NCBI GenBank assembly: GCA_039583875.1
Contig: CM077151.1
Location: 117,715,519 to 117,779,518 of the forward strand
DNA length: 64,000 bases
Direction of reading: 5' to 3'
From: Platanthera guangdongensis
Lineage: Eukaryota; Streptophyta; Magnoliopsida; Asparagales; Orchidaceae
Shown here piece by piece: positions 1-12,880 of this stretch. The translations under genes were made by a program, and so were the position numbers. The notes beneath the pieces were generated by a model. It saw only the letters and a program-made list of their open reading frames with translations, made no database searches and was not told where the DNA came from. The first letter of the stretch is position 1. The number at the start of each line of letters is the position of its first letter.

Positions 1-866
1 ATTTCCGGTAATAACTGGCAAGCCCCAGGAAACTCTGCACGTCCGTGGCCGTCTTCAGTTGTGGCCAATCCTTGACTGCCTGAACCTTTGCAGGGTCCAC
101 CGCTAACCCGGCTCCACTGATAATGTGGCCCAGGAAAGCCACCTCCTTCAACCAGAACTGACACTTGCTGAACTTCGCATAGAGGCGATGCTCCCGCAAT
201 CTCTCCAAAGTCAGTGCCAGATGTCGTGTATGGTCCTCCTCCATCCTAGAGTAGATATGGATGTCATTTATGAATACAATGACAAACACATCCAAATAAG
301 TCTCGAAGACCCGGTTCATGAGGCTCATAAACGCCGATGGAGCATTCGTGAGCCTGAAGGGCATCACGGTGAACTCATACAGGCCATATCTGCTACTGAA
401 GGTCGTCTTCGGGATATCTTCCTCCTGGATCCGCAATTGGTAGTAGCCTGACCTCAAGTCCAGCTTCGAGAAAAAAATGGGCTCCCTCCAGCTGATCGAA
501 CAACTCATCTATACTTTGGAGCGGGTAGGTATTCCGGATGGTCAACCTGTTCAGTGCTCAATAGTCAATGCACAGCCGAAGTGTCCCATCCTTCTTCTTT
601 ACGAATAGGACCAGAGCTCCCCAGGGCAAGGAACTCGGTCTGACAAATCCTGCTTCCACCAGCTCCTGCAACTGTGTCCGAAATTCCGCCAGCTCCCTTG
701 GGGCCATCCGATAAGGGGCCTTGGATTCCGGCTTAGCCCCTAGCACCAACTGAATCTGAAAGTCCTTCTCCCTATGCAGATGCAGTCCTGACCGCTTCTC
801 TAGAAATACATCGGCGTAGTCACAGACCACCGGAATGATAACAATCAGGTCCTTCTCCTCTGTCAT
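1..866 (-). pseudogene. G-A reverse transcriptase, partial and decayed
   Basis: This is the reverse transcriptase of a Ty3/gypsy element, read on the minus strand and cut by the left window edge. Visible motifs in order are the entry segment with KAPYRMAP, then [20 protein letters not shown] and CIDY near 560, then [13 protein letters not shown], then the catalytic loop near 250. The catalytic loop reads F-I-N-D where the family has F-I-D-D, so the first catalytic aspartate is replaced. A stop codon follows CIDY directly, and PFGLTN has become PFRLTN. The downstream RNase H and integrase lie outside the window. The protease relic precedes it on the same strand. It cannot encode active enzyme. 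The family assignment is firm. Confidence 0.93.
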
Positions 867-878
867 CTCGAACAGTAC

Positions 879-1300
879 CTAATATACCTTATCTCCCTGC
901 AGGTGGTCCTTGACGGCCTGAATAGATGAAAGGAGGCGGCGGGAAACAAGAGTAGCACCTTCGAATGTCGCATAAGTATCACCGTATCTCATCACGACCC
1001 TCCTCACCAGGCAGTCAATCTGGGCATGGTTCCAGACCAGCCATGTCATGCCTAAGACAAGGTTGAAGTCCGGCATTCTCAGGATCGTCGTCGGGGCCTC
1101 GAGTGTCAACCCGTCTATGGTAACCTTCAGGAGGCACTTCTCTGTGGACTGGATCTACATCCCATTGGGGAGATGCACCCTCCTGGCATCTCCCGTATAA
1201 TATCAAATCTGGCCCAGATCCTTGATGAAATCCTCCGACACAAAGTTGTGTGATGCCCCTGTGTCGAACTTGGTATGTACAGGTTTGCCGCAAACCATCA
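879..1300 (-). pseudogene. G-A aspartic protease, broken
   Basis: This is the retropepsin-type protease of the same gypsy polyprotein. The active-site segment KFDTGASHNFVSEDFIKDLG is readable on the minus strand around 1215-1275, with the D-T-G triad kept. A stop follows a few codons later. The C-terminal half resumes at 879-1109 with DFNLVLGMTWL, which matches the family segment D-F-x-V-I-L-G-M-D-W-L, followed by the usual N-H-A-x-I-D-C. It sits between gag and reverse transcriptase as expected. Frame breaks make it non-functional. Confidence 0.85.
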
Positions 1301-1453
1301 CTATCCCTAAATTAGTTAAAGGAAAAACAACATAGGTCTAAAGTTTTCTAACCTATGTTGTGTAGTTGTTCTACCAATACATAAAATTACTCTCATACCT
1401 GCAATAACCCTGTTCGGGTTCCGGGGCTGCGCTAAGTCTAGAGCGCAGATCTG

Positions 1454-2560
1454 CTACCCATCCTTCCTGTGTTCACCGTCTTGAAATCTGCGTCCGCGAC
1501 CATGTCCACTACCTCCCATCTGGTTAACCGGTGGGCCACCCCGTGCAGCAGGAGTGTCCCCATTTCTCATAGGGCAATTAATCTGAATGTGCCCTGGCTG
1601 ATGGCAGTGAAAGCACAGCTGTGGTGTAGGTCGTCCCTGCCCTATCCTGGGCACCTCCCTCATCTGTAGCGGCTGCGGAGCCAGCACTGCCTGCTCCCTT
1701 GGTTCCTGCATTTCCTCCTGATGGGGTTGATCCGCATTCCTTCTCTATCACGTGACCTGGTATCTCTGCGGGTCCCTTCTCCCTCCTAGCACTGCATCAT
1801 CCCCATGTCTCTTCCTACCCCGGACTGCAAGCTGGTCCGCCTCCAGCTTCTTGGCCATCTCCACGATCCTGGCCATGGTACCATCAGACATAAACAAGAG
1901 GGCCTGCCTCAGGTCATCACGGAGGCCCTTCTAGAACCTCTTGGCATAACCCACATCATCCAGCTTGTAAGAATCCGCAAACCGGGCCAAATGAGTAAAC
2001 TCTCGGTGATATTCCAGATCTGTCCTGTTCCCTTGCTTCAACAACAAGAATCTATCCTCTAATTCATCCCTTGCGGACTGTGGCACAAAATGCTCCAGTA
2101 GTGCCGCCCTAAACTCCTCCCAAGTAATGTCCGCGATCTCCACTCCCGCATAAGTGGTGTCCATCAACGACTTCCACCACCTCTTCGCATGCGACTCCAA
2201 ACAATAAACCACAAATGATACTGCCAGGTCCACCGGGCACTGTATTCCTACCAACATCTCGTACAAAATGTCTATCCACTCCTCCGTGCGCACTGCCATC
2301 TCTGTCCCCAAGTATTATGGTGGGGCAAGGCCCCAGAAAGCACTCAACCAGTTCGCTCCGGGGTTCGGCTGAGGAGCCGGATCCTGCTGTGCCCTAAAGG
2401 CCTCCAAGATGGTCATCAAAGTTTGTCCTAGCTCCGTCTGCTGCAACGGGATCGGAGCCGGCAGGGGTGGAATCACATTCGGGGCCGGAGGTGTCCCCTA
2501 CAGCAGGGGAGTATTCGTCTCACCCTACAAAAAGACGGTCTTAAGTTTTGTAAATTGACT
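1454..2560 (-). pseudogene. G-A gag, broken
   Basis: This is the capsid/nucleocapsid protein of the gypsy element. The retrotransposon gag domain occupies about 1931-2311, with AKRWWKSL and W-E-E-F-x-x-x-L-x-E-H-F-V-P. The nucleocapsid zinc knuckle lies near 1590-1640 and reads CFHCHQPGHIQINC, a complete CX2CX4HX4C. A proline- and glutamine-rich N-terminal part continues upstream to about 2560. Frames change or stop near 1931 and 1711. The primer site lies about 140 bases further 5' on the minus strand, the normal order of a gypsy element. Confidence 0.88.
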
Positions 2561-2696
2561 TAAACTCTTTGTTATTAGAAGCATTGCACCTGATTCCTCC
2601 CATGGGCACACCATTGCTTCCGCTGTTAGTTTGTCGTCAAACTAAGCCCGCAAGGGGTGTCCCATGTTTTGTGGACTACATTCTCTCGGATCGTGG

Positions 2697-2712
2697 TTTG
2701 CCTCTGATACCA
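2697..2712 (-). promoter_or_regulatory. G-A primer-binding site
   Basis: Read on the minus strand this is TGGTATCAGAGGCAAA, complementary to the 3' end of plant initiator tRNA-Met. It starts two bases from the LTR end at 2715. This fixes the 5' LTR boundary and the element's minus orientation. Confidence 0.9.
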
Positions 2713-2714
2713 CT

Positions 2715-5700
2715 TGTAAGACCCCCCCCCCCCCCTTTTGCAACAACCACCGGGGTCTTATCCGCATAACCGCCGTTTTGCGATGTCCCCGACTCTCGGG
2801 AAGGCCGCCACTACAAAACGCCGATTCTGCCGGCCTTTTTGATCAACAAGAGAGAATGTTTAATGATTGGAAAAGTAAAAACAATCAAGTCCACAACATA
2901 GAAAGAGGAAATCACATGACAAATATAGAGTCCACACCATGATATACAGACTTATGCCCGGTACATAAAGACCTCACTACAAGCAACTCATAAAAGTAAT
3001 ACTACCACTACTCAGCTCCACTCACGGATTTGGATGCATGTCCACCCGAACTACACTGGCCTATCTCCATCTGCACCGTACTCTGCTAGTGTTGCGTCTC
3101 CTGCGGCTGCTCCCTGTCTCCCATCCGGAGTGCCTAAAATGTGGTGGTCCAACGTCCGTCAGTCAAACTAGACTCAGTCAACAGTCCTCCACCCCTCTAC
3201 CCGTGGCAAATAGGCACCGGACGGAAGGAAGTGAAAAGGAGGACCAAATAGCAGGGCGTAATCAAGCAGATGAAAACTATCCTAACAGGAGTGTTATAAC
3301 ATTAAAAGTACAGCGGGAGTTAATCAATAAATGGTAATGTCGAGAAGTAAAATAAGCATGAAGGACTGAAAGTAAGAACTGTACAAATAGTAATTCAGTA
3401 ACCATTGATTTATAGGGATTACCCCTATATTCCAAGGGGTCGTTTTGCAGGGCCTATCGTATAAACTGTCTCATACCAATTTATACGTTAGGTGTCAGGG
3501 GTTAAATGTAATGACTATGCTATGACATGCAAGTATGCTAGGGTATGAACATGCAAGTGCAACACACACACACGACTCTATGCGCACAGACCTTTAGTTC
3601 CCCAATTTGGAGTTAGCTAAACTCTCAGGAGCCTCTCGTCGTGGACAACGGAGACAGTGGGTTGGGCCTCTCCACTGCTAGACTGGTAATCACACTACCC
3701 AGCCTAGCCCCTCTCGTACGTTTCCGTACTATTCCTAGCAAACCAGCTAGTCTCCCCGAGTCAATGTACCGACAACGGTGTGATCGTTCGTCCAATACCG
3801 AGGACCCACCACTGTTATGCACATGCAAGATTGTATATTATACCTTACCTAAATCTCCGAGCCCCCAGCTCACCAAACCATCAAGTCTAAAAACTAGCCC
3901 TCGAGCATACAGCTCCCCGGACTACCAAAACAGTTCCAAGTCCCATTAACTCTACTCGTAAGCCCATCGACCATGGGTCTATGTTATCCATTCATTACCA
4001 ATTTGTCTCACCACGTGTACAAGTGTGAGTGCAAGGTGGAGGTATTATTGAGGTTACTCTTGTCCATATTATCCCTAAAGTTTACGTTAGCCCGAGACTG
4101 CCCAAGGTATTCCCCATGAAGGGTTCTCGAAGGCACTAGGAACTATGATGGGATTACGCGCAAAGTTCCCTTTCTCAAGGCACTTAATATTATTGATTCC
4201 TACCCTTGACCAATCCTCTCTTTCATTTCAGTGTGGCTCCCCTAAGTGTGTTCAAGTTCTCCGAGCTAGCCTATTTTGATTCTATGTACTATATGCAAAC
4301 CGTGCTAAGTTACATGATGCTCCCACTAAGGGGTACTCCATTTACTCATCCAATAGAACCAAAACAATTACTGGGAGTCTACCATGACCTATTTAGACTA
4401 ACTCCAGAGTTTCATAATCTTCCTAATTAATTTGGGCATTCATTCTAATTACCCTAAGACTCCGGGTGCCCTACTTTAAACATGAAATGCACTTTTAAAT
4501 CAGTAACATACCACCACTAAATCATGATAAATACTAGGTAACATTTCTAAAACAAATCCAAGGTCTAAGAATTTTTAGAATTGTTTAGGCCCCAAATACA
4601 CAATTTAGAACATAAAGTCGATAATACCATTTTAAGAAGCAAAGGCAAGCAATATTGTTCTAAATATTATGATAAAAATTCAGTAAGAGCATCATGGCCT
4701 CAAAACACCCCGGAGGTACTCTCCCAATTTTTTCAGTAAACAGTAACCATTAATTTAATTTTAATTCAATAATTTCATAACCATTGGTTATTGAAGCAAG
4801 TACTGTAAAAATTCCACTAATGATTATAACAAAATTCCAGGAGATAGATGATGATCTAAAACTAACCCTAACCAAGTTTACAATTTTTCCAATACATGAG
4901 GGGCTCTGAATTTAATTAAAAGTAATCTCCCAAATTTATAACCTTGTGAAGCAAGAACTGTTTCTAATCACCTAAAACTTATGAGAAAATTCCAGAGCCT
5001 ACATATTGACATAGAACACTCCCTGACCAAGTTTCATAATTTTCATAGCAATATTGGGCTCCAAATCTATTTTTGATCAGAAATCCACAATTCATAATTT
5101 ATGAAACAAGTACTTAAAATAATCATCTAAAAATTTCAATGAAAATACAGAGGGGACTAACATGATGCAAAACTTCTAAATACTAAATTTCACAACTTTT
5201 CAGTGGACAGAAATATCATAGCAAGCAAAATAAACTTAAGGACACAACTAGGGTTATAAAGGAAGTACTAATTTTATTAGTCCAAAAATTCCACCAAAAT
5301 TATTTTAGAGTTCTTTTTATCAGAGAAATACCCTGCCCAGGTTTCAAGTTATTGTGAGGTGTTTTGATTGCCTAAACCCAAATATTGGGTTTTGTGCCCT
5401 AAACTAGGGTAGGGATTTGAGGGGGGGTGGGGGGTTAAAGGCTTCCAAATTCAGCAAAACTTCAACCAGAGGACCATATCCATCCTATGATCCCTTCCAC
5501 CAAGTCCCAAGTCATTCCATGGTCATTTGACCCCATGACCTCAAACCCTAAAAATCTCCAAAAAGGGACCTATCTTAGGGTTCTAGGGCTACCCTATCCC
5601 AAAACACCTAAAATCTCATTTAAGGGTGTTACATGCCATATAAAATCAGTGTCCAAAATATCAGCCTCTGTTGAGGTGATTTGACCAACCAAACATCAAA

Positions 5701-7462
5701 ATAGCTCCTTGACCTAATTAACCCTACAAGGGTATACCTAGAGTTGGATCAATACCTAACCAAAACATCTTCCAATGAGGTGAAAGTTTTACCAGAGCCT
5801 TATCATGCCCTCTAAGACCATCCACCCAAATTTGGGGGAGTTTTGAGATGTTTAGGACACATAATTAATTTATTCATGGATTTTTAAATTGTCCCAAAAA
5901 CTATAGAAAAATTTCCTCCAAAAATTCTGATTTTTGGATACGTCCTAGATATAGATAAGAGTAGCCCATATCCCAAATTTCAAGTCGTTTGGAGGTCTGT
6001 TTTGGAGTGGGCATCCATTCTAGCACTACACTTCTAGCACTACAATTTTCATGTTTTTCACTTTTACAGTAAAGGCCTCGAGGTATTTTTAATAATTAAA
6101 ACCATCTACAGCTAATAATTCCCAGAAAATTGAATAACATTAATATCATATAAAATATCTTGATCAAAACGGACGGCATCCGCTCATCCTCATCCTCCAG
6201 CCAAGGGCCGTGATTGGCCCGACCTGGAGCCTCTTCCAGTCAACTTTCCGGCCACCCCGACCAACTCCTTGGCCGGCCACCACCATCACCACCTCCATTG
6301 AGGTGGTGGCTAGCGTTTGGCGGCGACCATGCCGCTGGAGGCAGCGGTTTTCGGCGAACTCACACCACCATTTTTCCATGAAAAATCTGAAAATACAAGC
6401 TCCCATTCAGGCTCAATTGAGCCCGATTTCTCTACCTAAACCGATCTAGATCTAGCACAGACAGAGAGGAAGAGGATTGGACCTTATTTGGAGGGTTTCC
6501 TTGCTCCAGTCGTCGGCCGCCATTGCTCCTCCTCAAAGCTTTCAGTGTCATGGCTTTTCCTCCTTCAAGAGCTCTAGGTGTTCAGGAAAATGTGAAAATC
6601 TACTCCTCATAGGTCTCTAAAGATGATGGAGGGATCGGTTGGGGGGTATGGGGCTTTAATTCTCTTGGCCATGGTTGACCTCTTCACCTCCCCTCCGATG
6701 GCCGACCCTATACATCCCCCCTTCATTAAATGTCTCGGGAAACTGCTGGAATCCCCTCTAATTCATCAGGGAAGATGAATGGTAGCATGATGGAGGGATA
6801 CTGAGGGGTGTATCACCTTAATGGCCATGAATGGGCACTTTATCTCTCCTCCACATTGGGGAAAATGGAGCTTTCTCTCTCCTACTCACCATGGCCGAAT
6901 TTTGGGTGACACGGTTGTGACACGGGCGTGTATCATCCGACACGGGCATGTCGGGTGGGCGTGTTCACTTCTGTTCGACGAAATGAGCTCGACGATCGTC
7001 GAGCTGAGGACACGCCTGGCGACACGGGCGTATATCATCTGACACACGCGTGTCGGGTGGGCGTGATCCCCTCTGGTCGACGAAATGAGCTCGACGATCG
7101 TCAATCTGAGGACATGCATGGTGACACGGGCGTGTATCATCTGACACGGGCGTGATCCCCTCTGGTCGACAAAATGAGCTCGACGATCATCGAGCTGACG
7201 ACATGCTTGGCGACACGGGCCTGTCTGGGCCGACACGGGCGTGTCAGTCCCGGAAGAGCTATTTTCAGGGAATTCATGTGGCTGTTTATTTCTTCCTATC
7301 GTACCCGATGGTTCAGATCTCCCCTTGCTGATATAAGGCTGACCTATAGGCAGACCAATATGATTTTCACCTTGGCCTTATTCACTTGGTCCCTTGGGCT
7401 TCCTAGGGTTTTGTCATGACCAAAACCACTCCTGGGGGTCTAGTCAAAAATGGGATGTTACA
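2715..7462 (-). repeat. G-A 5' LTR, about 4.75 kb
   Basis: This is the long terminal repeat of G-A. On the minus strand it starts TGTAACATCCC at 7462 and ends GGGTCTTACA at 2715, next to the primer site. A run of C lies at 2721-2735. About 4400-6150 is AT-rich with no coding sequence, and the short ORFs at 6164-6449 are not recognisable. A 102-bp tandem repeat occupies 6919-7250. Only one LTR is in the window, so the length rests on terminal motifs and on the like-built G-C LTR (52971-56468). Long LTRs are typical of Tekay/Del chromoviruses. An unrecognised insertion inside it is possible. Confidence 0.78.
6919..7250. repeat. Tandem array with perfect palindromes in the G-A LTR
   Basis: Three and a half units start at 6919, 7021, 7123 and 7212 (spacing 102, 102, 89). 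Each begins GACACGGGCG and contains TCGACGAAATGAGCTCGACG. Positions 6986-7005 are a perfect 20-bp palindrome, AGCTCGACGATCGTCGAGCT. The array lies near the 5' end of the LTR in the element's orientation, that is in U3. Confidence 0.92.
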
Positions 7463-9524
7463 CTTGAAGTAGAGGTGGTTGTTGACAACCAAATTCAGCT
7501 GTTTAATCACCCTCATACCATAGGGGAGGAAAGCATAGAGTATCTCTGATATTGTTTGCTGTCTAGGTAGCTTGTTCAGTACTTGCCTTAATCATTACTC
7601 TCTCCCACTTTATGACTTCTCTCTCAATATGATCTCTTAGATCATTCTTATGAAATCTGACCTGTCCATCAACATAATTAATACATGTAGTCACTGTATT
7701 CTTAACCCTCAGTAAATTGGTATCCAAAGTTTTGTAAGAATCTTTGATATCCTTAAGGAGAGATTCAGAATGACTTTGCAGTTTGGTATTTATATCTATG
7801 CCAGTAGAATCAATTTTGGTTTCCAAAGCTGTGGTTTGGGTCTTAATTTCTCCTAAGGTGGTTTCATGCATCACTATCAGATTCTCATTCAGTCTGTTCT
7901 GATTTTCAAGGACACAGCCTTGCTTGATTGCCACATCATCTTGTAGTTGTTTGGCATCATGTTGTTGCTTAGCCATATAGGTCATTGAATGGGCTCCTTT
8001 CTCAAAGAAAGCAGTCATATCAGTTTTCAAAAGATATACTTCAAATCTTAATTTCTTGGGCCAGCTGAAATTGCAACACCTTGTTGCTTTCATCTACATA
8101 TTTCTCTAATTCTTGCCTTTGCTTATCAAGCATTAGCTGTAGTTGCACTAGCAAAGAGCTATGATCAATTATAGGAGTAGATGATGGTCCAAACTGAAGG
8201 TATTGCTTGTAGCTCTTCCTCTTCTTCTTCATTGCAAAACGTTTTCTTTTCTTCTGTTGAGAAGCCTCTGCATCCTCAGATTTAGAAGAACTAACCTCTT
8301 CAACTTGAGGTGTCTCTTTAATTTTCTCAGTAACAGGGGCCAACTCCCCCTCAATCCCTGTACCTTCTTGATTAATAGGGATATTATCCATAGTAATATC
8401 TGCATGTTGTGATTCAACATCAGGTATCTCAATATGAGAATCTGTAATTCTCTCTTCTTGAATATTTGTATCTTTTGTCATTGGAACTTCTTCTTCAGTC
8501 TCTTGGAGATTTGATCCTCCCATCACTTGATCAGAGATTTCATGTACAGGAGCTTGTGACTTTTCTAGCTCTTGAACCACATCTATTATGATGGTTATTG
8601 TTGTATCCAATGGCAATTCTGTGAGGTTCGCACCCTCAGCTAATTCACTTTCTGGGATGATCTCCCCCTGCATTTGTGCACTGGTCTCAAGGAATTGCCT
8701 CGGAGACCTGCCTTGTACTTCCTCAGGATTTTCATCTAAATTGAAGTTTACCTCTTCTTCAGAATCACTAGTGGATACTACTTCCTCTACCACTGATTTC
8801 TTACCTTTTATCTCCTTTTTCTGCTTAGGTGCAAGAGTTTCCTTAATCAAGACTCGTCCCACCTAGACAGGATTCTCACGTCCATTATCCTCATATGATT
8901 AATCTTAGTTCCATGTTTCTGATTGATGCAATCTGAAATTATCTTTACCAGATACAAACTAATTATTCTGCACATTTTGGGATTTTGAATTCCTTCTACA
9001 ATCTTATCAAATAGCACTCTATTCCAGTCAGTTTTGATTTTGAAGATAATTTTAGTCATCAGATTAAACATGACATTAGAAATCCTATCATGTGCCCCAG
9101 TCTTGCAGAGGAGAACCTTTCTTACTATTTCAGACAGGAATTTACCACGAGAATTCATTCCCTGCCTGTTGAAAGAATGTCCAAAACTAGTGGTTGGAGA
9201 TAGTCCACACCAAACTAGTGCCTTAGCTGTCTTGGTTGAATGTAGTTCATTATCATGTGCAGTTATGGGGATCTTAAAGACTTTAGCCAGTATTTTGGTA
9301 GTTACCTTTATCCTTGCTCCATTAACAGTGTATTTTAATGAGGCATTAGAGTAAAATTCAGATACCTCTCTCTTCCAGATCTTGGTTGGTTTTGAAAGAA
9401 GATACTCCAGCCCTGCGTCATTCACAAGATCAATCACTTTCTTTATATCTTCAAAAGCGGAGTCGAATGCGTTGCGCACCAGTTCATATCCCTCGTTCAT
9501 GTGATCGTCCATCTTTGGTTCCAT
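7463..9524 (-). pseudogene. S1 ORF3, the 'envelope-like' third ORF, frameshifted
   Basis: This is the third ORF of a Sirevirus, in older literature called envelope-like. The start at 9524 (MEPKMDDHMNEGYELVRNAF) is supported by matching starts in S2 and S3. A conserved module of about 220 residues follows, with WCGL, GKFLSEIVRKVLLCKTGAHD and MRIMDVRILSRWD. Next comes an acidic, low-complexity stretch (8041-8862) with a basic patch QQKKRKRFAMKKKRKS, then a helical, coiled-coil-like C-terminal part (7563-8093). Frameshifts lie near 8860 and 8090. I see no signal peptide or membrane segment, so an envelope role is not supported. The remaining C-terminus is cut by G-A. Confidence 0.82.
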
Positions 9525-9747
9525 TCTTTTTGAAAGATCTTGAGTTTGAAGGGTGTCGACTATGGATTTCTAGGTCTCGACACACAACGATTAGTCTCTC
9601 AAGATTATTGGCGAGTGAAGTAGACAAAACCTAACACCTACTATTTATACTATCAGTCTTCGGAAGGTGAAAAGGCGCGCTACATTTAGTGATTTTCTCA
9701 TTATTGGGAAATTTCTAGAGTTAACAAAGAAAACCTAAACTGTCGAG

Positions 9748-9975
9748 ATGTGTCGACACAATGTTTATGTTTCTCGACACAGACCTTAAGGTCTCGACAC
9801 TAACTTGTAAAGTATCGTCACATATATTCTCATAAGTGTCGACACACATCCGCTAATCAGTGTCGACACACGGTCACGTGTCTCGACACACCTTTTCTAC
9901 TAGTGTTGACACATGTTGTGGTGTCTCGTCACACCTGTACTAATAGTGTCTACACACACTCTAGTGTCTCCACAC
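9748..9975. repeat. TGTCGACAC array between S1 pol and ORF3
   Basis: About ten imperfect copies of a short palindromic motif (GTGTCGACAC, TGTCTCGACACA, TGTTGACAC) are spaced 15-30 bases apart. The stretch between ORF3 and RNase H (9525-10090) holds nothing else that I recognise. The same motif fills U3 of the S1 LTR. Confidence 0.88.
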
Positions 9976-10089
9976 AATTATTTGACTTAGACTAATTTTG
10001 TGTGATGACTTATATTTCCTGACTAATTAATTTTTTTTTAAAATATTTGATTCCTAATTAATCATCCTTTTAAGTGTTATTATTTATTC

Positions 10090-11590
10090 AATATTCAATG
10101 TGTCTAGTTCAAATTTAAAATAATTGAACTTACTTTCATCTAGGGGCTTTGTAAAAATATCAGCAACTTGTCTTTCAGTTGGAATATGTTGTAAGCTAAT
10201 ATTTTCTTTTTCTACATTCTCTCTGAGAAAGTGATTCTTATTTCTATATGTTTAGTTCTACTATGAGAAACATGATTATTGACAGTAGAAATTGCACTAG
10301 TAGAATCACAGAACATAGTAGATTTACTTAGCTGAATACTGTAGTCCAGTAGTTGATTGTAAATCTACAACAGCTGTGTATAGCAACTTCCAGCAGATAT
10401 GTACTCTGATACTGCTGTTGAGATAACAACACTTGTTTGTTTCTTGCTACTCCAACTGATAAGTCTTTTCCATAGAAACTAGCAAGTTCCAGAAGTGCTT
10501 TTTCTGTCTTATTTACACCCTACAAAATTTGCATCTGTGTACAGATTTAGTTCAAAATCACTATCCCTAGAATACCAAAGCCCAAGATTGGGTGTGCCCT
10601 TAAGATATCTCAGTATTCTCTTAACAGTAGTATAATGAGACTCTTTGGGGCATGTTTGGTACCTAGCACAGACATATGTTGAGAACATAATACCTGGCAT
10701 AGTAGTAGTTAAATACAGGAGTCATCCAATTATGCCTCTATACAAGGTTTCATCAACTGGTTGTCCAGATTCATCCTTGTGTAGTGACACTGTAGAACCC
10801 ATTGGAGTTCTTATGGTAGAAGAATTCTCCATACCATATCTCTTAATCAACTCCTTAGTGAACTTAGATTGAGAGATGGATATTCCATCCTCAGATTGTC
10901 TAACTTGGAATCCCAAGAAGAACTTTAGCTCACTCATGTTGCTCATTTCAAACTTACCTTGCATAAGCCTTGTAAATTTGTTACACAGCATCTCATTGGT
11001 AGACCTAAAAATTATGTCATCTACATAAATGTGGACTAAGATACTTGATCCTTTGATGTTGCTAAGGAATAGTGTCTTGTCTATCTTTCCTCTAGAGAAC
11101 TTGTTCTCTATAAGAAAGGTAGAGAGGGTCAAATACCAGGCTCTAGGTGCCTGTTTTAACCCATACAAAGCCTTGTGTAATCTGAAAACAAAGTTTTTGT
11201 GTTTATGGTCAACAAAACCTGGTGGCTGCATTACATAGACTTCTTCCTTCAGTGTACCATTTAGGAATGCTGACTTTACATCCATTTGGTAGACCTTATA
11301 TCCTTTAAATGTTGCATGGGCTAAAAACAATCTAATGGCTTCTAGCCTAGCTACAGGTGCAAAGGTTTGGTCATAATCTAATCCTTCCTCTTGTTTATAT
11401 CCTTTAGACACTAATCTAGCTTTGTTCTTGACTATAACCCCATACTCATTTAATTTATTTCTATAGATCCACTTAGTGCCTATGATGTTGTGATCACTAG
11501 GTCTAGGAACAAGACACCAGACTTTTCATCTCTCAAATTGATTTAATTCTTCTTGCATAGCCAAAATCCAGTTGGGATCTGAATTGGCAT
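10090..11590 (-). pseudogene. S1 reverse transcriptase and RNase H, broken
   Basis: This is the copia-type RT and RNase H portion of pol. RT runs from about 11590, with [12 protein letters not shown], then [22 protein letters not shown], and the catalytic loop HIYVDDIIF near 11020. The Y-V-D-D is intact. RNase H begins with LYTDAN near 10520 and continues to about 10090 with KKQTSVVIST and CDSTSAIS in broken frames. Several in-frame stops and frameshifts separate 10509-10700 from 10722-11411. It follows integrase on the same strand, as in all Ty1/copia elements. Confidence 0.9.
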
Positions 11591-12880
11591 CTTCAAACCT
11601 TTAAGGTTCTACCTATGAGAGAAAACTAGAGTATAAAACCTCATTGTGATGTCTACTTCAAGTACTCGCACCTAATCTGGCATCACCTATTATTTGATCT
11701 ATAGGATGATCTCTAAGATGTCTAATAGCTACAGGAAAGTGTTTATTACCATCTAGTGCTGCAGGAGGATTAGGGTGATTCTCTTCCTCCCCCTAAGCTG
11801 ATGCAGTATCTTATATAGGAAATTCTATATTATCCATAATGTCTAACTCTATGTTAGTTGAGTCAATTATATTTAGTTTTTCCATTCTAGACTTTACGAC
11901 ACCTAGACTAGAGCTGTTAGAGATATCATTACATAAAATAGATGATTCATCAAATACTACATTAATAGATTCATCTACAACTTGATGTTTCAAGTTGTTG
12001 ATCTTGTAAGCTTTGTTATGAAGACAATACCCTACAAAGATTCCTTCATATGATTTCTTTGAGAACTTGGTTAGATAAGTTTTCACATTATCTAAGATAT
12101 AGCACTTACTTCCAAAAATTCTAAAGTAGGATAGATTTAGTTTTCTACCTTTCATTAGTTCATAGGGAGTCTTATTGTGATACTTATTGATCAATGCTCT
12201 ATTTTGAACATAGCATGCTATGTTTACAACATTGTTCTAGCTGCCTCAATAAGAGTTCTATTTTTCCTCTCAGCAACTCCATTTTGTTGTGCTGTTCTTG
12301 GAGAGGAGAACTCCTGAAGGATTCCTAGTTCCTTACAGAAATTTGTCATCCCTTCAGATTGAAATTTTGTACCATGGTCACTTCTAAGTTTGACCACAGT
12401 ACATGCCATCTTATTCTAAATTTGTTTGACAAAAACAGTAAGGATACCTAGAGTTTTAGACTTTCTCCTTAATAAGAACACCCAAGCAAACCTGGAGTGA
12501 TCATCTACAATCACATAGGTATAAGACTCCCTTCCCAAACTAAGAACATGCATATGACCAAATAGATCCATATGAAGTAAGTACAGACACATCTCAGTGT
12601 CATTGGACTGAATGCTCTTAAAGGAGACTTTTGTCTGTTTGCATTTTTGACCTGCATGACATATGCCTTCTTTGGAGCATTTTAGTTGTGGACTATTTCT
12701 AATTAAGTCCAAAGAAAATAGTTTACTCATAGCTTTGTAGTTTAAGTGACCCAGCCTCTTGTGCCACTGTACACACAGTGTCTTTCTCACTAGCAACAAG
12801 ACATATTGGTGATTGTTCATTTATACTAAGGAAATTTTGAAAATAAATGTTCCCACTCCTAGTGTCTGACAAGATGATCT
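11591..12880 (-). pseudogene. S1 integrase with GAG-pre-integrase domain, broken
   Basis: Integrase inserts element cDNA into the host chromosome. On the minus strand the zinc-binding pre-integrase segment WHKRLGHLNYKAMSK (about 12760) is followed by the catalytic core: first aspartate in HMDLFGHMHV, second in RSDHGTKFQSE (about 12370), glutamate in NGVAERKNRTLIEAARTM (about 12270). The C-terminal part at 11811-12194 holds the KGRKLNLSYFRIFGSKCY segment. The D, D and E residues remain, but stops at 12416 and 12224 and a short loss near 12200 break the frame. Confidence 0.9.

Noticed and set aside
3625..3949. Overlapping frames of about 67-102 aa in the G-A LTR
   Set aside because: No similarity that I recognise; the same position in the G-C LTR (53880-54396) has equally unconvincing frames.
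6164..6449. Two short opposite frames in the G-A LTR that could look like a small gene
   Set aside because: Low-complexity, overlapping on both strands, inside an LTR, with no recognisable domain.
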